64,000 bases of DNA from Sipunculus nudus. Lineage: Eukaryota; Annelida; Sipuncula; Golfingiida; Sipunculidae. Positions within the stretch are counted from its first letter, which is position 1. The number at the start of each line of letters is the position of its first letter. Under the pieces are notes generated by a model, which was given only the letters and a program-made list of their open reading frames with translations, ran no database searches and was not told the origin of the DNA. Below are positions 35,666 to 47,705 of this stretch, piece by piece. The DNA lies in assembly GCA_026874595.1 (NCBI GenBank), contig CM049316.1, positions 55,809,676-55,873,675 on the forward strand, given 5' to 3'. The position numbers and the translations under genes were made by a program.

Positions 35666-36738
35666 GTTTTAGTGTTTTTTCCTTATGATATTATTGTGTC
35701 CTTCAATACTTCGTTTTAAGTCCGTTTGTTTACTCCTGTACACAAATGGAAATATGCTTGCTCCGAGGGCGCATCCAGTGGCGGCAAACTTAAACATAGC
35801 GCACACGCAACTGATTGCCGAACAAATCAAGATTCTAAAGCTTCCTACAGGTGTTTCTTATCTATTTTTTTATCTTATGATTTCTTCTACTGGTATCAGA
35901 GATATGGCGCGTGCGCAAGAACGAAGCGCTGGTCGCACAATCATGTTATTGCAAACAGGCACATGTGGACTGTTTTTTTTAACTCACACAGAGCTAAAGC
36001 AACATATAAAACAAATTATTTCGAGAGAGTGAGTGAGCCTGGATTAATCTGCCGGGAAACTGGTTGTATTATGCCATAATAAAATATTTAAAATATTAGC
36101 GTGAGATAAACATATTATTGCAAACGTCTTGCAAATGTACCTTACACATGTTATGAGCCAATAAGGACATGTTTGTTTAATTTGTTAAAACTTTACGGGA
36201 TGACAAAAATATACGTTTGGTTGAAGCCTATAACTTGGAGGCCCAAAGGCAAATATACAACTGGTGACCTAATATGAGCTTATACTGTGGCGTGATTGAT
36301 ATTTGTCTAAAAATATCCACTACATTTACACAAGATATATAAAGGAAAGGTATGATAACTGTTATTTTGATTTTATGCCCAAATGGCACGATTGCTTTGT
36401 TAACACCCTCCTATGACTCCTTTTTTGTCAGTCTTATAATATAAAAAGCATAGCAAGATGTCATTGTAGCGCATGAATAGACTGCTGAGAAATGATACGA
36501 TTGCATGTTAAGAGACAGTGAAAAAAAAGCAACTACACATGATATGATGGGAAGATCCTTAATTATATAATCCAACTATGCCCTGTAGGCCATTCAATGA
36601 AGTCACAGTGAAGGCAGACCTGTGCTCAAGACTAGGGCGTAGCCGGGATATTTTCGGCCAGAAGAAAAGAGTTTATGCCAAAACCGTTTTTATCACCGAA
36701 TTGTATATGACTGCAGGAATACCTAAACAAATGCACCT

Positions 36739-36740
<2 letters not shown>

Positions 36741-36778
<38 letters not shown>

Positions 36779-37069
36779 TGTATCATATAGAGTTAGTTTT
36801 ACTTCATGTACTACAGAACTAACTGAACTGATCAGATGTGCGGGAAAGTTCGCCTTAATATAGGTAGGATTAATCTGGGGTTATTCGGTTCGGTGGGGTT
36901 TTCGTTGGAGCCCAGGTGTCAATTGTGTTGCGCTGGTTCCGTGGGGATATGTGTGATTACTTAACGTTACAAAGCAGGTGTTTGGACTTGTATATGATAC
37001 ATTATTAATGCTCCCCTGCATGGTCGAGCACTATGATTTATTGAATGTCTCTGTGTATTACTTTGATTA

Positions 37070-37111
<42 letters not shown>
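36741..37111. repeat. two (TA)n tracts flanking unique sequence
   Basis: (TA)n at about 36741-36776 and 37066-37111. In copy B the two tracts and the 300 bases between them are represented by one fused (TA)n at about 45101-45157. Confidence 0.85.
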
Positions 37112-37112
<1 letters not shown>

Positions 37113-37119
37113 TTCCTTC

Positions 37120-39364
37120 CTAGCAAGAAGCAATTTTCTGTGATTTCAATATTCACGCAAAGAATACTAGTTTAAAACCTATAGATACATGCATGAAAAT
37201 CATGTACATCATCGAGCTCACTTTATAGGTTTCTGTTCATTGTGTTCATGGAGCGCGAGGTTTTCTTTCCAAGAATATCATCCGTTTGGCCTTCGATAGC
37301 GATTGTATATAGGTATGTTTAAAGATGTTACATGACATAGAATTGATGAAATGTTACAAGATGTTTGCTACATTTACTTCCTGTCGAAGTGCAATCCCCC
37401 CCCCCCCCCCCCCGCCACACAAACACCCCGGCTCGACGTCACTGCAAAGAGTGAAATAGGAGGCGCTGTAGTCGCTTCGTCACGCAAATGCGCTAAGTGC
37501 ATGCGCATTCTTATTATATTACACTCTTAGTCACTGGACGAACAGACAGGTGAATGCCCTGGCCGCCATTAAGACCAAGTCCGCTTCTGTTTTGTTTTGT
37601 TACAGTTATGAATTATCTGAATGATTCCATGGGTAACATTTCATGTTAAAAAAAGAATTAAATAGGCTAATGACCAAAGAATCCCATCTGTGGTACAGAT
37701 GGATTTAATAATCATGTCAGGTCAACTTTCACAGCCATATGAACAAGGAACAGTTCATTCGAATACACAAAAATTATTAGCGACAGTACTTAACTGACCT
37801 TTGTCCCTACTTTTAATCACTGAAGACTTCCAGAGTTCAACGCACGGTGTAGCCCATTCTAAGTGTCTTTGATATGTCTCCTTTTATTGATATACATGTG
37901 ATGATATCCCCCCCCCCCCCGCATGCATTCATTCTCGACACTTGAATGGAAATGGAATCTATCCTGTGTACGTTAAAAGGTTGTTGGTCAAATGTATAAA
38001 AGCATGAATTGGTACTGAGTATACACGTGTTGGGGATAATGACAGGTTGCCAAATTTACCGTGAAGTATTACATAGCATTGCTTTTAATGTTAGGGTCGG
38101 CGTAGAGTATATCTATAACGCTATCCGATGAAATGAACACGCAGTACTATTAAGTCTTTGTCGAATCTGAAGTTCAGTTTGCTCTGGTAACAATGGGCCA
38201 GTATTGCATACAGTGTGTCAGGAATACACCTGTATTGTAACATGAAAATTCAGAAGACGCACACACGCGCTTGCATTACGCTCTGAAATAGTCTAGCTGT
38301 TTCATTGTAATTTAAATGAAATTCTACAGAAATTTACATTTATCAATATCTATTCTCTTCTAAACAAAATTTTAATTCGTAAATAGATTTTTCATTCTTG
38401 AATAAGTATTTGAATAACTTTCACTCAGATAAGATAGAAACTGTTTGCAGTCACGTTCTCAGATTCCTCTCTCTATCGAAGTTATTCCACGGTTGCTATG
38501 AATTTCTATTTCTATCATTGTTGGCCTGGCAATTAGCTGACCATAATCAGGCGAACTTCATCAAATACTAACCCAGTCTTTTCTGACCGTTATAGGGAGG
38601 TTGTCTACAGTTGCACGCCTCGCAACTGAACCATCTTCTAATTTTAATGCACTCATTTTGTATTGCAGCTTATGGTATAAATAAAAAAATGTCATATTAA
38701 TTTATTCCAACTGTAAACACGTTATGACTTCATGAATGTTACCACCGTAGTTTGACATTTCGACGGAGCAGTTATCACATTTATATAGCTGTCAAGAGAA
38801 TGAAAAGTGTTTGATTTTGGTAGCAAGTCAGTGGTCATACAAAGCATTCCTACTATTCTCGTCGTGGTAATCATCTTCTGAATGCTTGGAGTTTGTGTGT
38901 ACACTGTATGTACACGTTTTGATAATAATGAAAGATCGCCAAAACTATACGAAAACGATAATGAAAGGGCTTCCTCTACTTGTGGGGTGATTTATCCATC
39001 GGTTTTCATCTATTAGTTAAGCAATGCTTTCGAATCATCTTCAGACATTCACATCTGAATCTCAGTTTACTCTATCTATGTGAAAGCGATGGTGCGTGCA
39101 ATACACAACAAATTGTCAACTCAAGTAGTTTATAGTCCTCTTAACTCCTTTGTCAACTGTATAGGGAAGAGTTTATCGAGGGCCGGATCCGTGATACAGG
39201 TGTGCTTCATGACTACAATAACTGTCTTGTGAATGCAGAAATATACATGTAGTTAGAAAAGTCAAGGAATTCTGAATGCTGGAACGACATTTTTATCACT
39301 GCTTTCATTGATGGGCTTTCATTGATGTGTGTATTTATCACTAGGTGGCATAACCTGAAACGTT
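37120..39364. other. right part of copy A, no supported gene
   Basis: Closely matches 45158-47272. It contains C18 (37396-37413) and C-run (about 37908-37920) tracts. A minus-strand block around 37240-37300 is strongly conserved in B (45230-45330, containing DDILGKKTSRSMNTMNR in B), but A has stops in it, so it is not called as an exon. Confidence 0.4.
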
Positions 39365-40129
39365 CAGGAGCCTGGTTTTAGCACTTGCATGATAGGTAGA
39401 AGGGCATATGATATACCAAATTAAAGTTTAATTTATGAGCATTTGTGTGTTGCACTCCAAAAGCAAAAATTACTTGACTGGTTGAAATGTTTTGGCAAGG
39501 TAACAGCTAACCTCTCTTCAGTTTTATAAAAAAACTGGTTTTTCAAAGCATTCACCGAAATTGAGACAGATGGTGTAAAACCAACACTGAAAAACAGTAT
39601 TTAATGTTTACTTTTTCTAAAAGAAAAACTTATGAGGATTGTGTAATGAACAATTCTAAACCATATCATGAATTTTGAGCCCTCTAGCAAGTCTTTGAAA
39701 AATTCATGTCATTTTCGAAAATGAAAGGGGACACCATTACCCTTTGGGGTTTCTGGGTTAGAAGCTTTTTCTTTTATTGATTTAGAGTTCAGCAAATAGC
39801 TTTAACACATAGTCAATACATGTAGGTCCAACAAATAATATGGTATTATGTAGTTTCTGCTGCATTTATGTGCTGATTAAGCTTTATGCATGTTTTTAGC
39901 TGAAAAGCATGTCACAGGGGACATCCAGATAATACATCAACATATCAATTAAGAGCCTCCTTTTGACTCTGGATCTTTCCACAGCTACCTGCAAATAGCA
40001 GCACTAGAAAGGGCATGCTCTAAGCTTTCGGTTGATGTATAGAACATGCACTTTGTCATTAAACAGAGGCAGCAGCATAAGCTTTTTGTCAGAAACCTGA
40101 TGTTTTGTGAAAATGGACCATCTTACGAA

Positions 40130-40830
40130 ATGTGACCAAATCACAAAGCGGTTAAAGATACGGGTAAATATCACACAGCATTTAAACATACAGGCAAATA
40201 TCTTACAGTGGTTAATCATACAGGTAAATTTCTCACAGTCGCTAGACATACAGTTAATATCTCACAGTGGTTTAATATTCAGGTAAATAACTCATAGTGG
40301 ATAATTACACAGTTAATATCTCACAGCGGTTTATAATACAGGTAATTATCACACATCGGATTAATAAACAGCCATATAGCCTACTGAGGTTACACATACA
40401 GGTAAATATCTCACAGTGGTTAAAAATAAAGGTAAATATCTTACAGTGGTTTATCATAAAGGTATACATCTCAGTGTTTGATTATACAGGTATATATCCC
40501 AGAGAAGTAAATCATACAGGTAAATAACTCACAGTGGTTAAATATACAGGTAAATATCTTACAGTGGTTAATCATACAGGTAAATATCTCAGAGTGGTTA
40601 ATTATACAGGTAAATAACTCACAATGGTTAATCATGCAGGTAAATATCTCACAAAATTTAAACAAACAGGTAAATATCTCACAGAGATCATGCAGGTAAA
40701 TATCCCACAACATTTAATCATACAGCTAAACCTCACAGTGGCAAATAACACAGATTAATTATTAATATCACACAGTGGTTTAATATTCATATAGGCCTAG
40801 ATATCACACAATGGTTGAATATTTGGATTA
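40130..40830. repeat. minisatellite, expanded in copy B
   Basis: About two dozen units with CATACAGGTAAATATCTCAC and AGTGGTTAATC words. Minus frames across it (for example 40471-40713, repeating CEIFTCMINH) are repeat artefacts. Confidence 0.85.
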
Positions 40831-43504
40831 ATATTACACAGGGATAAGACTCTTTTTATTTAAAAAAGGTTTATTATACAGGTCAAACTATATAAGCTTT
40901 CTAGTGAAACTTAAACATATATTCAAGCACCTGGGGTCTATGTTTAGAGGAAATGTGTTTGGCACGGTTTACCGGATATAGTGATATCACTATGATGACC
41001 AGCGAGCCGTATTGTTGAATGCTGCATGGTTAAGCGCGCTAGCCTTGAAATCGCAGGGCTGACAAACATAGTGACAAAGAGACTACACTGTCGTGTACCA
41101 AAGTGTCTTGACAGAGGCATCTGTTAAATTCACACAAGCTCTGATCATTCATCATCAGATATGGCATGAACTGGCGCATAATATATTATGATTGAAGGTG
41201 CCTGACCATGGTCCAGTGATGATTGACGTCTGGATCACCCTTACATATGTCTGGTCTGTCTACACTTATATTAAGGTTTGGTTTAGACTGGTTATGGTCA
41301 TATCAGGATAAGATCTGGTCTAAGTTAGATTATGATTAAAATCTGGTAGGGGGCCTATCTAGTCTAGGTTAGATTATGATTAAAATCTGGTCTAAAGTGG
41401 CCTGAACCAGATCATTATTAGACCTGGTCTAGGTTACATGATGATTAAGATTTGGTCTAATCTGGCCTGGACCAGATCAGGATAAGATCTAGTCGAGGTT
41501 AGATTATAATTAAGATCTGGTTTGAACTGGATGTTGCCAGATCAGGATTTGATCTAGTCTAGGGTATAGATAATGATTCAAATCTGGTCTAAACTGGATT
41601 AGATCTATAACTCTGTTCCAACATCCCTGCCCACCTATTTATTCGCGGTATTCCTTGCAAATATATTTTGTTTGGCACTACAAGAAGATAAATAATACAA
41701 TTTACATAAGATTCCCTTTGTTATGTAGTGCTTTTACCTGTTTAACAAAAAAAAAATAAATCTGTTATTATCTTGCTTTTCCCTGATCATAAGGCATTTT
41801 ATCGAAACATACAAAAAAATGTTTATAAAATAAAAAATCGCCTGCCCGATTTCTAAAAAAAAGAGTGCCTGAGAAGCATATCTTTTTTTGCCTTATAACA
41901 ATATTTTAAAATTGAGAGCTTCTGGGGACTTCGCCTATGTGGCTCTGTTCATTGATCTGAGGGTTTGGGATTGGTTGGGTGGGGGTCAGATACCCAGTAA
42001 GCAGTAACTCTAACCCTCACGGCCTGTCTGCCCTCCCCCCCCATAAAAAAAACACATACCTCCTGGATCCGGCCCTGGTCTAGGTTAGATTATGATAAAC
42101 ACGTTTAAGATCTGTTCTATACCTGTCTGATCAGGATTACAACGTTAATATTATGAGCGATAATGGGAGAAGATTCAGATTGCCAGACGACAGTTCATTT
42201 TCTAACAAAATGTAACAGCATTTTCCTAGAATAAAAGATGCATTAAAAACTATGACCAACATGGAAGCACTCACTGAAAAAAGTATAATACGAAAAAAAT
42301 ACAACCTGGTAAGTGATAACATCGCATCGCTGTACACTGCCATGTTCCTTTCAAGATAGGACACCACGTAAGGTCAATGAGCGAGCGTCTTTATGTTTTC
42401 ATCTTGTCCCGTTAGGTGTCGCTTCAATCAAAAGACGCCTGCGCACATTCAACGATGTCCGTTACATTATATTTAAGGGGCCCAATCACCTATCTTACCT
42501 TTAAAATTAAAGGTAATAACCTTGGAGTTTTTATAAAAATAGGCCAGAAAACGTGGATATCCTCGCACACAGGCTGTTTATTTTGTTTATATCAACATGT
42601 TTATAATATGTGGGGCCCCCCAAAATAATCAAAACAATTCAACTATAGCATCTGGCAGCAAGTCAGATAAGCCAGGGCTTGCAAATGGCGTTTTGCAACA
42701 AGTGACCTTTCTATCTCCGCATATATGCAACGTATCAACATAGGTTAGGCCTACGTGTTTTTCCCGTTTGTCAACATTGCTATGTTTACAAACATATTGT
42801 TGATAAACAAGTTCATACATCCTTTCATAACCAAGATTACCATGAGATCAGTAAAATATATCCAGAGGAAGCCAGAAATCACATAAATTCTTTTTCAAAA
42901 GGTTGGTGAATGGGCACCTTTAATAAAGAGTGTGTGGTCACAGTCCTCTCAAGAACCTTAGGTATAAAAGGAAAATTCAAAACAGGTCACATGATTACAC
43001 ATCTTCACATTCTTTGTAGGGGATATGCTGCCATCGCACAGGATCAATATCACTGCATAGAAATGGAATGTAGTCATATGTAGCCCTTCCTCTGATTTCT
43101 TTATTAGTAATAGTGTGAATCCTGGCATTTTAGTGTAGGAGAACTGTTTAAAAATTATGCTAATAATATAAATAATAATAATAGTAATAATAATATTAAC
43201 AATACTGTGGAAGTGGTTTTGTTACCGGGGTTTTTATTTTCGCGCTTTTCGCCGGAGCATGATTTGTGCTAAATTAAGAACACGCGTTAATTTGAACACC
43301 CCAGACATGTCCGCGTAGTTTTCTGTCAGTACCGACAGTATTCTTAGATACAAGTAAAGAGTAATGGTGAATTGAATAGAAGATGCTCTGTCATTTAGAA
43401 TGTTAATGTTTGATTGGACACTGAGAATGTGAATTACACTGTTTTTATATACAAAATTTATTTTGTATGCACAAAAGTTTCGTGTTTTCATCGTAATTTT
43501 TGTA

Positions 43505-43695
43505 TTAACCCCGGCAGGGCTTGGCACTGCCAGGTTGTGATGTTACTAGCTGGTCGATGCGATCGTTCGCCATTTGGAAGGCGAGATTCACGTGAGTATG
43601 GTAATCCCTCCACGCTTGAGTTGAGGCTTCTTCAACCAGGATGTTAGAGAAATCATGTTGCTTGTAGTAAGATTTCATAGCAAGTGATATCTCAG
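43505..43695 (-). CDS. terminal coding exon, copy B, unknown protein
   Basis: The minus strand has a good acceptor (GGAGTGGTTTTCAG|CTGAG, phase 1) opening a 62-codon frame to TAA at 43505-43507. The peptide begins EISLAMKSYYKQHDF and ends SQPGSAKPCRG; the middle WRDYHTHVNLAFQMANDRID is amphipathic. AATAAA lies at 43457-43462, about 45 bases past the stop, so this looks like a complete last exon. It is one of the best-conserved stretches between the duplicate copies: identical over about 175 bases, with changes before the acceptor and in the 3' flank. No family was recognised, and upstream exons were not found in the copy. A mobile-element protein cannot be excluded. Confidence 0.5.
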
Positions 43696-45099
43696 CTGAA
43701 AACCACTCCAGTTAAAAGTGATTTGTAGAAACAACTGTGAAACAAAAAGTCTTTGAAGACCTTAAGTACCGCCCTCTGAATGTCTTGGAATTACGAGTGA
43801 AAGCCAGCCGCGGTTGTGGTCAGCTCTATTTTTTGTTTACACATAGCAGGCTGCTTCTAGTTAGTAATCACAATCGCTCTTGTTGAGCAAAACTACCATA
43901 TACTCATATATCAAACAGCGTGTCATGGTGCAGTACCATAGCATTATCAAACGTAATTAGTCCCGATAATTATGAAATGTTTACCCCGTGCCATCACGGT
44001 ACTCACTGGCCCGAAGCATGTACGCAGTCATCTGAAGCTTCTTTAGGTGGAAGGCAGGTTGCGTTACAAACCTATCTTTGGGTAATCGTTTAAATATTTT
44101 GATATTTTGATACAAATTGAAATATCCATACATATGGATAAATGCGTGAAATTTTGAACTGTGCTAATGCTGTAAAATGGAAAAAGCGCGAAAATTGAGA
44201 CGCCCCAAATTAATCACTTCCACAGTAATTAATTAAGCCTACTTATAAGACACGAATTCATTTGAACACATACCATATGTGCAGTAAATCAAATGTATAC
44301 AGAACTAACAAATGTCCAATAGGGCTTGACCACAGCTGAAAGTTCAACTTGACCACATCTTATGAGCACTGCATAAGCGAGCCCTTGGTGTATAATCGTC
44401 TCGAATGCTGGGTCATATCACCAAAGAACCCCCGGAAGGGGCACTCATTTTGCTAACGACACGGCCATTTGGTACAGCCTTCGCTTTGAGAATGTACCTT
44501 ACACATGTTATGAGTCAATAAGGACATTTATTTAATTTGTTAAAACTTTACGGGATGACAAAAATATACGTTTGGTTGAAGCTTATAACTTGGAGGTCCA
44601 AAGGCAAATATACAACTGGTGACCTAATATGAGCTTATACTGTGGCGTGATTGATATTTGTCTAAAAATATCCACTTGATTTACACAAAATATATAAAGG
44701 AAGGTATGATAAATGTTATTTCAATTTCATGCCCCAATGGCACGATTGCCTTGTTAACACCCTCCTATGACTCCTTTTTTTGTCAGTCTTATAATATAAA
44801 AAACATAGCAAGATGTCATTGTAGCGCATGAATAGACTGCTGAGAAATGATACGATTGCATTTTAAGAGACAGTGAAAAAAAGTAACTACACATGATATG
44901 ATGGGAAGATCCTTAATTATATGGTCCAACTACGCCCAGGTATGTTTGTAGACCATGCAATGAGGTAACAGAGAAGGCAAACCTGTGCTTCAGACAGGGG
45001 CGTAGCCGGGATATTTTCGGCCAGAAGAAAAGAGTATATGCCAAAACCGTTTTTATCACCGAATTGTATATGACTGCAGGAATACCTGAACAAATGCAC

Positions 45100-45162
<63 letters not shown>

Positions 45163-47272
45163 ATTCACGCAAAGAATACTAGTTTAAAACCAATAGATAC
45201 ATGCATGAAATTCATATACATCACCAAGGTCACTGTATAGGTTTCTGTTCATTGTGTTCATGGAGCGCGAGGTTTTCTTTCCAAGAATATCATCCGTGTG
45301 GCCATCAACAGCATTTGTAAACGGGTATATTTGAAGATGTTTCATGACATAGAATTGATGAAATGTTACAAGATGTTTGCTGCATTTACTTCCTGTCGAG
45401 GTGCACACCCCCCCCCCCCCCCACCACACACACAAAAACACCCCGGCTCGACGTCTCTGTAAAGAGTGAAATAGGAGGCGCTGTAGTCGCTTCGTCAGGC
45501 AAATTCTTATTATATGACACTCTTAGTCACTGGCCGAATAGACAGGTAAATGCCCTGGCCGCCATTAATACCAAGTCCGCTTCTATTTGGTTTTATGACA
45601 GTCATGAATTATCTGAATGATTCCATGGGGGCGTTTTTCTTGCCACATGAATAAAAGGAAATAAATAATGACCAAAGAGCCCCACGTGTGGTATAGATGG
45701 ATTTAATAATCATGTCAGGTCAACTTTCACAGCCATATGGACAAGGGACAATTCGAATACACCAAAATTATAAGCGACAGTACTTAACTGACCTTTGTCT
45801 CTAATTTTAACCATTGATGACTTCCAGAGTTCAACGCTCGAGGTGTGCATGCATTCTCGCCACTTCAATGAAAATGGAATCTATCCTGTCCACGTTAAAA
45901 GATTGTTTGTCAAATGTTAAGGCATAAATTGATACTAGTATACAAGTGTTGGTGATAATGACAGGATGCCAAATTTACCGTGAAGTATTACACAGTATTG
46001 CCTTTAATGTCAGGGTCGGCGTAGAGTATATCTATAACGCTATCCGATGAAATGAATACACATTACTATTAAGTCTTTGTCGAATCTGATGTTCAGTTTC
46101 CTCTAGTAATAATGGGCCAGTAATGCATGCAGTATGTCAGAGAACACCTGTATTTTATATGAAAACTCAGAAGACGCACACACGCGCCTGCATTACCCTC
46201 TGAAATAGTCTTGCCGTTTCAGTGTAATATGAATGAAATTCTACAGAAATTTAAATTTATCAATATCTATTCTCTTCTAAACAGATTTTCATTCTTAAAT
46301 AGATTTTTCATTCTTAAATAAGTATTTGAATAACTTTCATTAAGATAAGATAGAAACTGTTTGCAGTCACGTTTTCAGATTCCCCTCTCTATCCAAGTTA
46401 TTCCACGGTTGCTATGAATTTCTTTTTCTATATGGTTGGCCTGGCAATTAGCTGACCATAATCAGGCGAACTTCATCAAATACTAACCCAGTCTTTTCTG
46501 ACGGTTATAGTGAGGTTGTCTACAGTTGCATGCCTCGCGACTGTAACTTCTATCTTCTAATTTTAATGCACTCACTTTGTATTGCAGCTTATGGTATAAA
46601 TAAAAAAAATGTTATTTTAATATTAATGCTACCGCCATAGTTTGACATTTCGACGGAGCAGTTATCACATTATCGCTGTCAAAAAAAAAATGAAAAGTGT
46701 TTGATTTTGGTAGCAAGTCAGTGGTCATACAAGGCATTCCTACTGTTCTTGTCGTGGTAATCATCTTCTGAATGCTTGGAGTTTATGTGTACACTGTATG
46801 TACACGTTTTGATAATAATGAAAGATAACCAAAACTATACGAAAACGATAATGAAAGGGCTTCCTCTACTTGTAGGGTGTTTTTATCCATCGGTCTTCAT
46901 CCATTAGTTAAGCAATGCTTTCGAATCATCTACAGACATTCACATCTGAACCTCAGTTTACTCTATCTATATGAAAGCGGTGGTGCGTGCAATACGCGAC
47001 AAATTGTCAACTCAAGTAGTTTATAGTCCTCTTAACTCCTTTGTCAACTGTATAGGGAAGAGTTTATCGAGGGCCGGATCCGTGATACAGGTGTGCTTCA
47101 TGACTACAATTACTGTCTTGTGAATGCAGAAATATACATGTAGTTAGAAAAGTCAAGGAATTCTGAATGTTGGAACGACATTTTTATCACTGCAAGAATG
47201 CACAGGAGCACGAGTTATGGGCTTTCATCGATGTGTGTACTTATTACTAGGTGGCGTAACCTGAAACGTTGT

Positions 47273-47705
47273 GATCTTTGCGAACAATTAAAATTTTTAT
47301 TTTGGGACAAGGTCTAACTGATCTTGCAAGTGTGAAATTACTTTAACCATTAAAAAGTAGAAAGGGCTAATCAGAAACAATACTGACTGTAGGCCTATTG
47401 TCGCTAAATCAGTTAGGCCTATACTTATTTAATTTATCGGCTTAACTAGTTGTATATACAATTGCTTGAAAATAATTTGACGGACTCATAATTTCAATAT
47501 ATGAAATATTTCCGCAAAATGTCAAGTTGGCCACCATGCCATTGTTCAACCAGTGGAACAGGTGAGGTTATGCCATAGGCATTTGTTAGATTTAATTAAG
47601 TGTATCCACCGTATCTGTAGTGACTGTTGGTACTTTATATGTATCCAGACGTCGGGCATGGTCAATTAACTAGACAGCACAGTTTGTAGTGCGTAGTCAA
47701 TAGAA
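47273..47705. other. unique spacer between duplication and satellite
   Basis: AT-rich, with no exon or repeat supported. Confidence 0.5.

Larger units (their letters stand above)
30580..39364. repeat. tandem segmental duplication, copy A
   Basis: From AGCCTGGTTTTTACACTTG onward the sequence matches copy B (39365-47272) in order and orientation to the end, GTGGCATAACCTGAAACGTT. Matching landmarks: 30900/39660, 31820/40900, 32200/41275, 33300/42135, 34020/42910, 34620/43505, 36135/44495, 37200/45210, 38100/46000, 39180/47060. Copy A carries segments that B lacks at about 32620-32790, 35556-36132, 36780-37100 and 37860-37920. The units abut directly, with TTCAG at both left edges. Confidence 0.9.
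39365..47272. repeat. tandem segmental duplication, copy B
   Basis: Head-to-tail partner of copy A, about 7.9 kb. It ends GGTGGCGTAACCTGAAACGTT-like sequence at 47272, where similarity stops abruptly. It has the longer minisatellite (40130-40830) and lacks four segments found in A. Confidence 0.9.

Noticed and set aside
45363-45620. 85-codon plus ORF in copy B (IGGAVVASSGKFLLYD)
   Set aside because: The paralogous sequence in copy A has a stop and an insertion in the frame, and the ORF starts inside a poly-C tract. No evidence of selection.
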